DNA from: Agarivorans sp. TSD2052
GTDB lineage: Bacteria > Pseudomonadota > Gammaproteobacteria > Enterobacterales > Celerinatantimonadaceae
Direction of reading: 5' to 3'
Assembly (NCBI RefSeq): GCF_023238625.1
Contig: NZ_CP096670.1
Location: 2,531,501 to 2,595,500, forward strand
DNA length: 64,000 nucleotides
Position numbers and translations under genes: made by a program. The notes under the pieces are model-generated. The model did no database searches. It worked only from the letters and a program-made list of their open reading frames with translations, and was not told the DNA's origin. Numbering within the stretch: position 1 is the first letter of the stretch; each line of letters starts with the position of its first letter. Shown one piece after another: positions 39,492 through 48,156 of the stretch.

Positions 39492-39513
39492 TATTTCTAG
39501 TAATATCGAAATA
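39492..39513. promoter_or_regulatory. ArsR-type operator 2, upstream of arsR
   Basis: TATTTC-N10-GAAATA again, 22 bases before the arsR ATG. Two identically spaced palindromes in a 91-bp divergent gap are best read as operators for autoregulation of the pair. Confidence 0.65.
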
Positions 39514-39534
39514 TATAAATAAGCGGAGCCTAAA

Positions 39535-39837
39535 ATGAATACCGACACAATTGCTAAAGCCCTTAAGGAATTAGGTCACCCTACTCGTTTAAATGTTTTT
39601 CGACGAGTGGTTAAAGCTGGCCATGCAGGTATCGCAGTGGGTGGCCTGCAAGAGCAGTTATCGATACCTGGCTCTACTTTATCTCACCATATAGCCGGTT
39701 TAGTGTCTGCAGGCTTATTATCGCAAAGGCGCGAGGGCCGAACCTTATTTTGCATAGCCGAGTTCGATAAGTTACAAACAGTGATTAGCTTTTTACAAGA
39801 TGAATGCTGTGCCGACGAACAACTAGAGCAAGGGTAA
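39535..39837 (+). CDS. arsR: ArsR-family transcriptional repressor
   Basis: A 100-residue winged-helix repressor: KALKELGHPTRLNVFRRVV (helices 1-2), IPGSTLSHHIAGLVSAGLLSQRREGRTLFC (recognition helix and wing). It lacks the classic ELCVCDL metal site of plasmid R773 ArsR. Instead it has C73 in the wing end and adjacent C91-C92 near the C-terminus, resembling the Acidithiobacillus-type ArsR with cysteines near the C-terminus. It likely represses itself and arsP and responds to arsenite or organoarsenicals (inference). SD: GCGGAG. Confidence 0.9.
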   Translation: MNTDTIAKALKELGHPTRLNVFRRVVKAGHAGIAVGGLQEQLSIPGSTLSHHIAGLVSAGLLSQRREGRTLFCIAEFDKLQTVISFLQDECCADEQLEQG

Positions 39838-39878
39838 CTACCTCTAAAACTTTCGGTAAAGAGCTTTATAAGCGCTCA

Positions 39879-40442
39879 TTAGCCGCGATATCCGAGACTA
39901 AATACCCCGCCCTCTATCGCCGAGTTATAACCGATGCCAAATATAAGATGCTTGGTCGGCGCATAACGTAAACCGATTTCACCGCCCCACCTTTTGTCTG
40001 TATCAGTATGCCACTCGGCTTCACAGTCGGTGCAAAATAGCGTAATGCCATCGGTGTATTGTTGCGTGTCTTCAAGCAAGGCCCCACCACCGTAAACACT
40101 AATATCATTAGATAAACTGTAACTAAGTCCAATCCGTAGCATGGTTAAATCACGCTGACCTTGTGCGGGGGCGTCTAATGGCAGGCTTTGTTGTTTAGAT
40201 TTTGCATAACCCAGATAGTAGCCCCAGCGAGAGTAGTTTTTATCATAGTGGTTTACCGCAATGGTAATCCCCAACATATCATCAGTGGCTTGCTGATAAT
40301 CGATAAAGGCGGCCGCCCAAGGGATGGTTGTAGCCGTGCTGGCTTTAGGTTGAGTGCTAAACAATAAAAACGTAGCGACTAATAAAAAAGAAATGAACCT
40401 AGATTTACGACTAATGATTGGAAAAAACAACACCTGAAACAC
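39879..40442 (-). CDS. Probable outer-membrane beta-barrel protein
   Basis: A 187-residue protein with a signal segment (FISFLLVATFLLFSTQPKAS, about 16-35) and barrel-like strands (LRIGLSYSLSNDISVYGGGALLED, EIGLRYAPTKHLIFGIGYN) ending VFSLGYRG. A short C-T-D-C loop resembles one in the barrel at 29716. It is convergent with arsR, whose stop is 42 bases away. No function can be named. Confidence 0.6.
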   Translation of the reverse strand: MFQVLFFPIISRKSRFISFLLVATFLLFSTQPKASTATTIPWAAAFIDYQQATDDMLGITIAVNHYDKNYSRWGYYLGYAKSKQQSLPLDAPAQGQRDLTMLRIGLSYSLSNDISVYGGGALLEDTQQYTDGITLFCTDCEAEWHTDTDKRWGGEIGLRYAPTKHLIFGIGYNSAIEGGVFSLGYRG

Positions 40443-40769
40443 CTTTAAACCTTTATTTTATTACCTCCTTGTATGTTTTTAAGTGAGCTAATAGTCTCAT
40501 TATTTGTGCTAAATTGAAACAAGCCATCAGCAGCAATTAGCGATAGCGCCTGCCGCTTAGGGTGGTTTTAAACACAGTCATTTCTTTAGCTATTTACGCT
40601 CTAATATGGGCTGCATAAGACACATTTACAAGATGGCTATTGTTGAGTGATTTAGCGATTTCCCCTTGCATTATTCATCTATAGTTATGCTGATTGAATC
40701 TAGTTAAGCTATTGATTAAATTGCTAAGTTGACTATGCTGAACAGAATAGATAATGAGAGGATTTAGCG
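40443..40769. other. 327-bp gap before the DUF2333 gene
   Basis: No gene, repeat or hairpin of note. It is AT-rich and holds the promoters of the two divergent genes. GAGAGGATT at 40754-40762 is the SD of the next gene. Confidence 0.4.
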
Positions 40770-41759
40770 ATGTTCCAATTAACGGGCCGTAAAGTAGTTA
40801 TTTTTGCCTTAATATTTTTAATCATTAATTACATTGTTGCCGTTATCTGGAGCTCCGAACCTGAGCGCATCGACATCAAGCTATACTCGCAAGAACAGGC
40901 GGTAGCTGATGGGCAAGAGATGGTGACAGGCTATGCGACGACTACCGCTTTGGCTTTTGTGGCTCAAACCCTATTAGATAAACCAGGCGGTTATCTCAGT
41001 AATGACAAAATGCCGCCCAGTGTATTCATGGACAACATGCCTAGCTGGGAACTAGGCGCGTTAAACCAGGTACGTGATTTATCGCTGGTTATGCGTAAAG
41101 ACTTTAGTCGCTCTCAAGCTCAATCAGTTGAGCATGCTCAGCTAAAAATAGCCCAACCCAAGTTTAACATTGACCACACTAGTTGGCAGTTACCCAGCGC
41201 AGAGGGCGAATACCAAGAAGCGATCAAGGCCCTATTAGAGTATCGCCGCCAACTCGCTGACCCTACCGATCCCAATGCTCAATTTTATGCCAGGGCCGAT
41301 AACTTAGTGACTTGGTTAAACGAGGTGCAATCTCGGCTTGGCGGTATGTCTCAAAAGCTATCCGCATCCGTAGGCCGTGAGCGACTAAATACCAGCTTAG
41401 TTGGTGAGGAAGGCGCTGAGCAGTCGACATTTACGCCTTCAGAAACCATGGTAAAAACTTCTTGGTGGAAGATTGACGATGTATTTTATGAAGCTCGTGG
41501 CGAGGCTTGGGCGCTATTGCACTTCTTCCAAGCGGTTGAAGTAGATTTTAAAGGGGTGTTAGAGAAGAAAAACGCCACCATTGCGGTTCGCCAAATTGTC
41601 CGTGAATTAGAGGCTACCCAAGAACCGATTTGGAGTCCGATGATTTTGAATGGTACAGGCTTTGGTTTAGTTGCAAACCATTCTTTGGTGATGGCTAACT
41701 ATATATCTAGAGCTAATGCCGCCATCATTAACTTAAATAACTTGCTTACCAATGGTTAG
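40770..41759 (+). CDS. DUF2333 family inner-membrane protein
   Basis: A 329-residue protein with one N-terminal membrane helix (about 10-27, VIFALIFLIINYIVAVIW) and a large periplasmic part: GYLSNDKMPPSVFMDNMPSWE, LVMRKDFSRSQAQS, NGTGFGLVANHSLVMANYISRANAA. These features match DUF2333, conserved in gammaproteobacteria and uncharacterised. GAGAGGAT is the SD. A strong terminator follows at 41828. Confidence 0.85.
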   Translation: MFQLTGRKVVIFALIFLIINYIVAVIWSSEPERIDIKLYSQEQAVADGQEMVTGYATTTALAFVAQTLLDKPGGYLSNDKMPPSVFMDNMPSWELGALNQVRDLSLVMRKDFSRSQAQSVEHAQLKIAQPKFNIDHTSWQLPSAEGEYQEAIKALLEYRRQLADPTDPNAQFYARADNLVTWLNEVQSRLGGMSQKLSASVGRERLNTSLVGEEGAEQSTFTPSETMVKTSWWKIDDVFYEARGEAWALLHFFQAVEVDFKGVLEKKNATIAVRQIVRELEATQEPIWSPMILNGTGFGLVANHSLVMANYISRANAAIINLNNLLTNG

Positions 41760-41827
41760 GCTCCTTAGCCGTTGATGGTTTTAAAACACCAATTGCAACG
41801 CTCAACCGTTACGAATAAATACCCACA

Positions 41828-41857
41828 ACAAAAGCAGCGTTGATTCGCTGCTTTTGT
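41828..41857 (+). terminator. Terminator after the DUF2333 gene
   Basis: Perfect 12-bp arms ACAAAAGCAGCG/CGCTGCTTTTGT around TTGATT. The T-run is only four bases but the stem is long. Confidence 0.75.
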
Positions 41858-41899
41858 CGATTTACACTGCCCTAACTTTTCTTTTTGGATATAACGCTC

Positions 41900-42196
41900 A
41901 TGGACAAGCAACAAGCAATTGAAGCGGCCACTTTCAGGCGCTTACTAGAACACCTAGACCAACACAAAGAAGTGCAAAATATTGAACTGATGAATTTGGC
42001 TGATTTCTGCCGTAATTGTTTAGCTAAATGGATGGTAAGCGCTGCCGAAGAGCAGGGTGAAACATTAAGCTATGAACAAGCTCGCGAAAAAGTCTACGGA
42101 ATGCCCTACTCACAATGGAAAGAGCATCACCAATTGCCCGCTACCGACGAGCAAATGGCCATATTCAAAGCAAAAGAAGCCGCTAAATCCAAATAA
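41900..42196 (+). CDS. DUF1244 family protein
   Basis: A 98-residue protein; the ATG at 41900 (MDKQQAIEAATFRRL) is used in place of a TTG five codons upstream. Family marks are FRRLLEHLDQHKEVQNIELMNLADFCRNCLAKW and GMPYSQWKEHHQ. DUF1244 is a small helical-bundle family with a known structure but no known function. It is probably soluble and cytoplasmic. Confidence 0.88.
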   Translation: MDKQQAIEAATFRRLLEHLDQHKEVQNIELMNLADFCRNCLAKWMVSAAEEQGETLSYEQAREKVYGMPYSQWKEHHQLPATDEQMAIFKAKEAAKSK

Positions 42197-42294
42197 GCAA
42201 CGGAACGAACAAACCCTAAAACTTGAGCTGCAATGAGCGCATTACTCATCCGGTCCGTATAGTTAACTAAACCAACGATGATTGAGGTGAGTAG

Positions 42295-42978
42295 ATGCCA
42301 AAATCAATATGGATTAAAAGCAAGGCTGGCAACAACGCCAAAACCCTGGTGTTGGCAGGTTCATTGCTCGCGTTGCTGGCTGTTAGCACACTTTATGTGC
42401 CTGCGGTGTTGGTATCGATTGTTGCTTCAATGCTGTTTTTTCTCGCTTATTTGGGGATCCGAGTAGGCGTAGAAAAACTGTTACAACCGGTTTACTCAGT
42501 GGTGCTTTGTTATGACCATTTGCAGTTTCACCATCGTTATGGCGGCTGGTGTTTGCCTTGGGACAAACTTCAAAGGATCGATATACCGCGCTTACATGAC
42601 GGTTTAAATTGGCATGATATGAACTACGTAGGATTGCGCTTAAACGATCCTGATTACCTACTGGACAGTTTATCACCTCGCCTATCAGCCCATTTACTCA
42701 CCGAGCAACGTGCAGCCTTACTGGCATCACTAAGACGCAGTTGCCAACATTGCCAAGATAGTCATGTGAGTGACCATTTGATTGAAGACGACTATTTTAA
42801 GTCTGCCAGTGGCAAAATTTATACCGGGCTTACCGGCATGTTTGCCAATCGCATGAAAAAACTACGTGAGTTAACCGGCTACGATTTATTAATTGACCAA
42901 ACCATTTTAGATAGAGAAGCAGAAGATTTTGTGGCTCTGGTACGCAACTACAAAAATAGTGCGATAAGTCATCATTAG
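42295..42978 (+). CDS. DUF2982-like membrane protein
   Basis: A 227-residue protein with two neighbouring hydrophobic helices (about 15-60, TLVLAGSLLALLAVSTLYVPAVLV and a second) followed by a cytosolic domain with HHRYGGWCLPWDKLQRIDIPRL, YVGLRLNDPDYLLDSLSPRLSAHLLTEQR. This pattern matches DUF2982, found in Shewanella-Vibrio relatives. GAGGTGAGTAG is the SD. Function unknown. Confidence 0.75.
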   Translation: MPKSIWIKSKAGNNAKTLVLAGSLLALLAVSTLYVPAVLVSIVASMLFFLAYLGIRVGVEKLLQPVYSVVLCYDHLQFHHRYGGWCLPWDKLQRIDIPRLHDGLNWHDMNYVGLRLNDPDYLLDSLSPRLSAHLLTEQRAALLASLRRSCQHCQDSHVSDHLIEDDYFKSASGKIYTGLTGMFANRMKKLRELTGYDLLIDQTILDREAEDFVALVRNYKNSAISHH

Positions 42979-43016
42979 ATAACATGTCTAGTGATACAGC
43001 GAGGCATTTTAACCTA

Positions 43017-43964
43017 CTAATACCTAGGTTTATCACTACCTTCAACAGTGCGCAGCAATTTCAATGTCCACATATATTGTTCTGGTGAGCGCAAAATGAG
43101 TTTCTCTACTTCTTGATTCATACGCAAGGTATCGTTAGCAACGTCGTTGCTTGGGAAGTCTTGCATTGGTGGGTGAATATACAATTTAACTTTATGTGAC
43201 TCGCTGTCATACCCAGCATAGATAGGCACCACCTTAGCACCACTCAACTTAGTCATCTTCCCTAGCACGGGCAAGGTGGCTTTTTGAGTAGCAAACAATG
43301 GTGTCATTAGGCTGGCTTCAGGGCCAAAGTCTTCATCTGGTAGGTAGATACAGCCAAAACCCGCTCGTACAGCCTTAATCAAGGTTTTAATACCCGCATC
43401 TCGCTCAAAAATAACGCCACCAAATCGGGTGCGTTGTTTCGCCATCGCCCAATCAACAATCGGGTCACCGGTTTTCTTGAACATGGTGCACATATCATGG
43501 CCACGAGTACAAAAGTAAGTGCCCAAAAAGTCCACTGGGTAGGTATGTGGCAACAAAATAATAAAGCGTTCGTTGTTATCTAGCAGCTTGTTAATATTGT
43601 CTTCACCGTCAACCACTATTCTGTCTTGCAAGTAGCGTTTAGAACGAACGGTCATTTCGCCCGCCCCCAAAATAAGCTGAGCAAAAATCTGCATGTTTTT
43701 CAGCATGACCTGCTCACGCTGGTAGGCGCTCATCTCTGGAAAGCATAACTCTAAATTAGTATCTGCAATAGCCCGGCGCTTTTTTAGGGCCTTTAAGTTA
43801 AAGATTTTATTAGCAATAGCTACTGCGATCCGATCGCGAATTTTAACCGGAACAAACGCAAACAAAATAATTAGACCGCCGAGTAGCCAAGAGCCCCAGT
43901 ATTTAGGGGCTAACCAAGCCTTTGAGAAAGGAATAGAAAATGCTTGAGACTCAAACTTAGACAT
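43017..43964 (-). CDS. lpxM: Lipid A secondary acyltransferase LpxM
   Basis: Adds the last acyl chain (myristoyl in E. coli) to lipid A at the inner membrane. The 315 residues show one N-terminal membrane segment (WGSWLLGGLIILFAFVPV), the LPHTYPVDFLGTYF motif (H-x4-D type, catalytic His), MFKKTGDPIVDWAM, FGGVIFERDAGIKTLIKAVR, YLPDEDFGPEASL, and PEQYMWTLKLLRT. The wording follows MsbB/LpxM rather than LpxL. The start ATG at 43964 is chosen over a TTG at 43979; neither has a clear SD. Confidence 0.9.
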   Translation of the reverse strand: MSKFESQAFSIPFSKAWLAPKYWGSWLLGGLIILFAFVPVKIRDRIAVAIANKIFNLKALKKRRAIADTNLELCFPEMSAYQREQVMLKNMQIFAQLILGAGEMTVRSKRYLQDRIVVDGEDNINKLLDNNERFIILLPHTYPVDFLGTYFCTRGHDMCTMFKKTGDPIVDWAMAKQRTRFGGVIFERDAGIKTLIKAVRAGFGCIYLPDEDFGPEASLMTPLFATQKATLPVLGKMTKLSGAKVVPIYAGYDSESHKVKLYIHPPMQDFPSNDVANDTLRMNQEVEKLILRSPEQYMWTLKLLRTVEGSDKPRY

Positions 43965-44054
43965 AGCGATAGAACACAACCCACATAGATATTTTTAAAC
44001 TGCGCGTCAGTTTACTGGCCTTAGCAGGTAAAGCAAGTCTGCACGCCAAGCACC

Positions 44055-44384
44055 TCATAATATTGAATGGGTTGCATCAAGGTTAGACGAAACAAAATGG
44101 TCTAACTGCGGTGCCATTAGTAGTGGTTCATCTTGCCATAGAATCGCTTTACGCATTTTTGATCGCGCATCTTGCACCTGTGGTTCAAACTCTTTAGAGC
44201 TAATCCAATGCTCACGGCTTGGCCATTGCGAATATGATATCCAAGTACCATCAGACGCTTTGTGTAAGCGCGAACCTAAAGCCCCGCATTTATCGATATT
44301 AAAGTGAATGATTTCCGACCATCCCTCTTTAAAAGACTGAAGATGTTCTTCATTTAATTTCCAACGAAATAACACTACGTACAT
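44055..44384 (-). CDS. ABM-fold (antibiotic biosynthesis monooxygenase-like) protein
   Basis: A 109-residue protein with the dimeric alpha/beta barrel pattern YVVLFRWKLNEEHLQSFKEGWSEI and WISYSQWPSREHWISSK. AAGGAG sits 7 bases before ATG 44384 and only 1 base before an earlier GTG, which decides the start. These proteins are often small oxidoreductases or haem enzymes; its activity is not known. It follows the adenine deaminase on the same strand by about 70 bases. Confidence 0.8.
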   Translation of the reverse strand: MYVVLFRWKLNEEHLQSFKEGWSEIIHFNIDKCGALGSRLHKASDGTWISYSQWPSREHWISSKEFEPQVQDARSKMRKAILWQDEPLLMAPQLDHFVSSNLDATHSIL

Positions 44385-44451
44385 CGGCACACTCCTTAAC
44401 GCTTAATACATCTCTAACTATGGTGTCAGCGAGTCAAAAAACACAAGTTGA

Positions 44452-45468
44452 CTAAGTAAACTCTGCTACACAGTTATCAATTAATTGACTTAACTCAGTT
44501 TTTCGCTGGTCACTGGCATAACTTGCCTGCACAGCCGTAGTACTTAAATCGGCTATTTGCTGTATATTCCAATCAAAGGTATCAGCACAAGCTTGCAAGT
44601 TGTCTAACAAATACCCACCAAAATAAGCGGGGTCATCAGAGTTAATCGTTACCGCCAAACCATGTTGCAACATTTTGGGTAATGGATGGTCAGCCAACTG
44701 CTTTACTACTTTTAGTTTTACGTTACTAAACGGACAAACGGTCAATGGCATTTTGGCAGTTGCCAACTGTTTCACTAGCTCAAGATCTTCTAAACAACGA
44801 ACGCCATGATCGATCCTAGATACATCGAGTAGCTTCCAAGCATTAGTGACATTACTGGCAGGCCCTTCTTCTCCAGCATGCGCTACACGTTGTAATCCAA
44901 GAGTTTTAGCCATGGCAAAGACTTGCTGAAATTTTTCAGGGGGGTGCCCTTGTTCACTGGAGTCTAAACCCACGCCAATAATATGCTGCAAATGCGGTTT
45001 ACAAGCGTTTAAGGTGTCAATGGCAGATTGTTGTGATAAATGACGTAAGAAACACAGTATATACTCACAGGTAATACCATATTGTTGCTTGGCCTGTTGT
45101 TTAGCCCTGACTAAGCCGCTAATAACATTAGCAAGCGCTACCCCTCGTTCGGTATGAGTTTGCGGGTCAAAGAATACTTCACAATGTAATACGTTATCAC
45201 GTTGGCACGTTTCGAAATAAGCCCAAGCCAAATCATAGAAATCTTGCTCTGTTTGCAGTACTTCAGCCCCTTGATAATAGAGGTCTAAAAACTCCTGCAA
45301 GTTACTAAATTGGTAAGCCTGTTTAAGGGCATCTACCGATGGATAAGGTAAAACTATATTGTTGCGCTCTGCCAACTTAAACATTAACTCAGGCTCTAAA
45401 CTACCTTCTATATGTAAGTGAAGTTCAACTTTAGGTATTTTTTTAATAAATTCGGACTTATTAGACAT
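44452..45468 (-). CDS. Adenine deaminase (adenosine/AMP deaminase superfamily)
   Basis: Hydrolyses adenine to hypoxanthine in purine salvage. The 338 residues have the metal ligands HLH at 17-19 in VELHLHIEGSLEPE, HAGEE near 197, and SDDPAYF near 275. EVFFDPQTHTERGV is the wording of the bacterial adenine deaminase subgroup (Pseudomonas PA0148 type) rather than classic Add. ATG at 45468 has AAGGAG 7 bases before it; the in-frame TTG directly upstream is ignored. Adenosine as substrate is not excluded. Confidence 0.9.
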   Translation of the reverse strand: MSNKSEFIKKIPKVELHLHIEGSLEPELMFKLAERNNIVLPYPSVDALKQAYQFSNLQEFLDLYYQGAEVLQTEQDFYDLAWAYFETCQRDNVLHCEVFFDPQTHTERGVALANVISGLVRAKQQAKQQYGITCEYILCFLRHLSQQSAIDTLNACKPHLQHIIGVGLDSSEQGHPPEKFQQVFAMAKTLGLQRVAHAGEEGPASNVTNAWKLLDVSRIDHGVRCLEDLELVKQLATAKMPLTVCPFSNVKLKVVKQLADHPLPKMLQHGLAVTINSDDPAYFGGYLLDNLQACADTFDWNIQQIADLSTTAVQASYASDQRKTELSQLIDNCVAEFT

Positions 45469-45600
45469 CAATTACTCCTTTTTCTTCTGAGCTTAACAAA
45501 GATTCTCACTATTGTTGCTGATAAGTTATTTTTTCCTAGCGCTTTTTGGGCACTCTACGTTACCCTAAATTAGTGATATTTCTGGTTCTAAGGAAGAATA

Positions 45601-46350
45601 ATGAGTAAAGCAGTCATTTGTGACATTGATGGAGTGTTGTTACACGACAACCAGTTAATCGACGGAGCCAAAGCATTTATCGAACGTCTACTGGCACAGA
45701 AGACCAAATTGGTAATTCTAACCAATTACCCAGCACAGACCCCACAAGACTTACAAAACCGCTTTCAAACTGCAGGGGTCGATATTCCAGAGAGTTGTTT
45801 CTATACCTCAGCGATGGCGACGGCTGATTTTTTGAAAAGACAAGATGGCAACAAAGCCTACGTGATTGGCGAAGGGGCTTTAATACACGAACTGTATAGT
45901 GCAGGTTTCACCATTACCGACATCAACCCTGACTTTGTAGTAGTAGGAGAAACCAAAAACTATAACTGGAATATGATTCAACATGCTGCCAAATTTGTTG
46001 CTCAAGGGGCACAATTTATTGCGACTAATCCAGACACCCACGGCCCCAACATGAGCCCAGCCTGCGGCTCTTTATGCGCCCCCATTGAAAGAATCACCGG
46101 TCGCCAGCCCTTCGTTGTAGGCAAACCTAGCGCTTGGATTATCCGCGCCGCATTAAACAAAATTGGCGCCCATGCTGAAGACACTGTCATTATTGGCGAC
46201 AATCTGCGCACCGATATATTAGCGGGCTTTCAAGCTGGCTTAGAAACCATTCTAGTGCTGTCGGGGGTAAGTAGTGAACAAGACATCGATATGGTGCCAT
46301 TTAGACCCAATTATATTTTTCCCAATGTGGCCGCTATCGACATCGTATAA
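45601..46350 (+). CDS. nagD: NagD-like HAD phosphatase
   Basis: A 249-residue HAD-superfamily (subclass IIA) phosphatase. CDIDGVLLHDNQLI holds the nucleophile Asp (8), LTNYPAQTP the second motif, VGKPSAWIIRAAL the lysine motif and IGDNLRTDILAG the metal aspartates. In E. coli NagD acts on UMP and is next to nagA-C; here no nag genes are near, so its role may be general nucleotide or sugar-phosphate clearance. AAGGAAGAATA is the SD. The antiporter starts 19 bases downstream. Confidence 0.9.
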   Translation: MSKAVICDIDGVLLHDNQLIDGAKAFIERLLAQKTKLVILTNYPAQTPQDLQNRFQTAGVDIPESCFYTSAMATADFLKRQDGNKAYVIGEGALIHELYSAGFTITDINPDFVVVGETKNYNWNMIQHAAKFVAQGAQFIATNPDTHGPNMSPACGSLCAPIERITGRQPFVVGKPSAWIIRAALNKIGAHAEDTVIIGDNLRTDILAGFQAGLETILVLSGVSSEQDIDMVPFRPNYIFPNVAAIDIV

Positions 46351-46369
46351 ATATAAAAACTAGGTAACA

Positions 46370-47962
46370 ATGGATATCTCATTACTAATTACAATCACCT
46401 TTTTGGCGGGATTTCTCGCTCATTTGGCTCATTTACCGCCATTGATTGGCTTTTTAGCTGCAGGGTTTCTGCTGCGTGAAATAGGCTTTGAGCAAAACGA
46501 ACTTATTTCTACCTGCGCTGACTTAGGCGTTACTTTGCTGCTCTTTACTGTAGGCTTAAAGCTCGACGTTAGAACCCTTTTCAAACGAGAAGTATGGGGA
46601 ACAGCTACCGCGCATTTAGGTACCAACATGCTGCTATTTGTAGGCACCCTTTCAGCGGTAAAATGGTTTGGTATTAGCAGCATTAGTGAACTCTCCAGCA
46701 ATGGTATTTTAGTACTCGCTTTTGCACTGTGTTTTTCAAGCACCGTATTCGCTGTAAAAGTATTAGAAGATAAAAGTGAAATGAATGCGCTGTATGGCCG
46801 AGTAGCCATCGGTGTATTGATTATGCAAGATATCTTCGCCGTGGTGTTCTTAGCAGCGACTACTGGCAAGCTCCCCACCATGTACGCCCCGCTGTTGTTA
46901 ATTTTACTGCCATTAAGGCCACTGCTTTATCGTTTACTCAACCGAGTTGGCCATGGTGAGTTACAACTAGTTTTGGGGTTTTTCCTCACTTTTGTACTCG
47001 GCGCACAACTGTTCGATCTGGTCGGTTTAAAAGCTGATTTAGGGGCGCTAATGATAGGTATGTTGTTAGCCGGGCATCCCGCGGCGAGTGGTATGGCCAA
47101 AGCACTATTCAGCTTTAAAGAGCTCTTTTTGGTGGCTTTCTTCCTCTCCATCGGTCTATCGAGTGAACTGAGTGTAGAGTCGATTTATATAGCGTTATTT
47201 TTAGTTGGCTTACTGGTCGTAAAATCTACTTTCTATCTCCTCTATCTATTGATATTTAGATTACGTTCGCGCACGTCTTTTTTAGGCGCGATGAGTTTAG
47301 CAAACTACAGTGAGTTTGGATTAATTGTGACCGCGGTTGCGGTGCAGTTAGGATGGGTTGATGCCTCCTGGATGGCTACCTTAGCCCTCGCGGTGGCGAT
47401 TAGTTTCTTAGTGGCAGCGCCCGTACATAAAAACGCTGACATCATTTACCAGTTTATTCGACCAGCGCTAAAACGCTTGCAGCGCAGTAAACTACACCTT
47501 GAAGATCAACCCATTGAACTTGGGCAAATGCAGGTAGTCATTTTGGGTATGGGCCGAATTGGTGAAGGCGCCTACGATATGCTGCAACAGTATTATCCTG
47601 ACTTAGTGATTGGTATTGATACCGATTTAGAAAAAATTCAACATCAAATTGAAAGTGGTCGAGCGGTTATTCAAGGTGATGCCACAGATTCCGACTTTTG
47701 GGAAAAACTGGCCCCCTCTACCGACTTAAAATTAGTGTTGTTAGCCATGCCTCATCACCACGGTAATCAATACGCTTTAAAACAGCTGCAAAAAGGACCG
47801 TTTAATGCAAAAATTGCGGCAATCGCTCAGTTTGCAGATGACGCTGAAAAGCTAAAACGGCTTGGTGCAGATGAAGTGTTCAACTTATACAATGAAGCAG
47901 GTGCGGGTTTTGCCGATCACGTACATGCGCAGTTAATTGCTAACAATAAACCACCAGAATAA
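46370..47962 (+). CDS. Cation/proton antiporter with RCK domain (YbaL/KefB-like)
   Basis: A 530-residue CPA2-type antiporter: about 12 helices over residues 1-370 (LSFLAA..., HLPPLIGFLAAGFLLREIG, DLGVTLLLFTVGLKLD, GLKADLGALMIGMLLAGHP), then a cytosolic TrkA-N/RCK domain with VVILGMGRIGEGAYDML and VIGIDTDLEKIQHQ (nucleotide-binding GxGxxG and acidic ligand). Probably K+/H+ or Na+/H+ exchange gated by NAD(H). The KefB/KefC glutathione regulation partner gene is absent here. It probably forms an operon with the upstream NagD gene. Confidence 0.88.
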   Translation: MDISLLITITFLAGFLAHLAHLPPLIGFLAAGFLLREIGFEQNELISTCADLGVTLLLFTVGLKLDVRTLFKREVWGTATAHLGTNMLLFVGTLSAVKWFGISSISELSSNGILVLAFALCFSSTVFAVKVLEDKSEMNALYGRVAIGVLIMQDIFAVVFLAATTGKLPTMYAPLLLILLPLRPLLYRLLNRVGHGELQLVLGFFLTFVLGAQLFDLVGLKADLGALMIGMLLAGHPAASGMAKALFSFKELFLVAFFLSIGLSSELSVESIYIALFLVGLLVVKSTFYLLYLLIFRLRSRTSFLGAMSLANYSEFGLIVTAVAVQLGWVDASWMATLALAVAISFLVAAPVHKNADIIYQFIRPALKRLQRSKLHLEDQPIELGQMQVVILGMGRIGEGAYDMLQQYYPDLVIGIDTDLEKIQHQIESGRAVIQGDATDSDFWEKLAPSTDLKLVLLAMPHHHGNQYALKQLQKGPFNAKIAAIAQFADDAEKLKRLGADEVFNLYNEAGAGFADHVHAQLIANNKPPE

Positions 47963-47989
47963 GGCCTAAATTTTACAGAAAGACTTATA

Positions 47990-48034
47990 AAAATAGCCAG
48001 TTTGTTAATAATTCATCGATTTCTGGCTTTTTTT
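47990..48034 (+). terminator. Probable terminator after the antiporter
   Basis: TAGCCAG and CTGGCT arms with a 22-base AT-rich loop followed by seven T. The loop is long, so confidence is moderate. Confidence 0.6.
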
Positions 48035-48156
48035 AGCAAAAAATACCTTTCAGGGCTTGCAATAATTTCTGATCTTGGCAAATTGAAGGCAATATTTGGA
48101 TAAATGGCGAAGTACCATTTGTTCGAGAGCAAACACAAAGTAGTTAAGGGAAGAGT

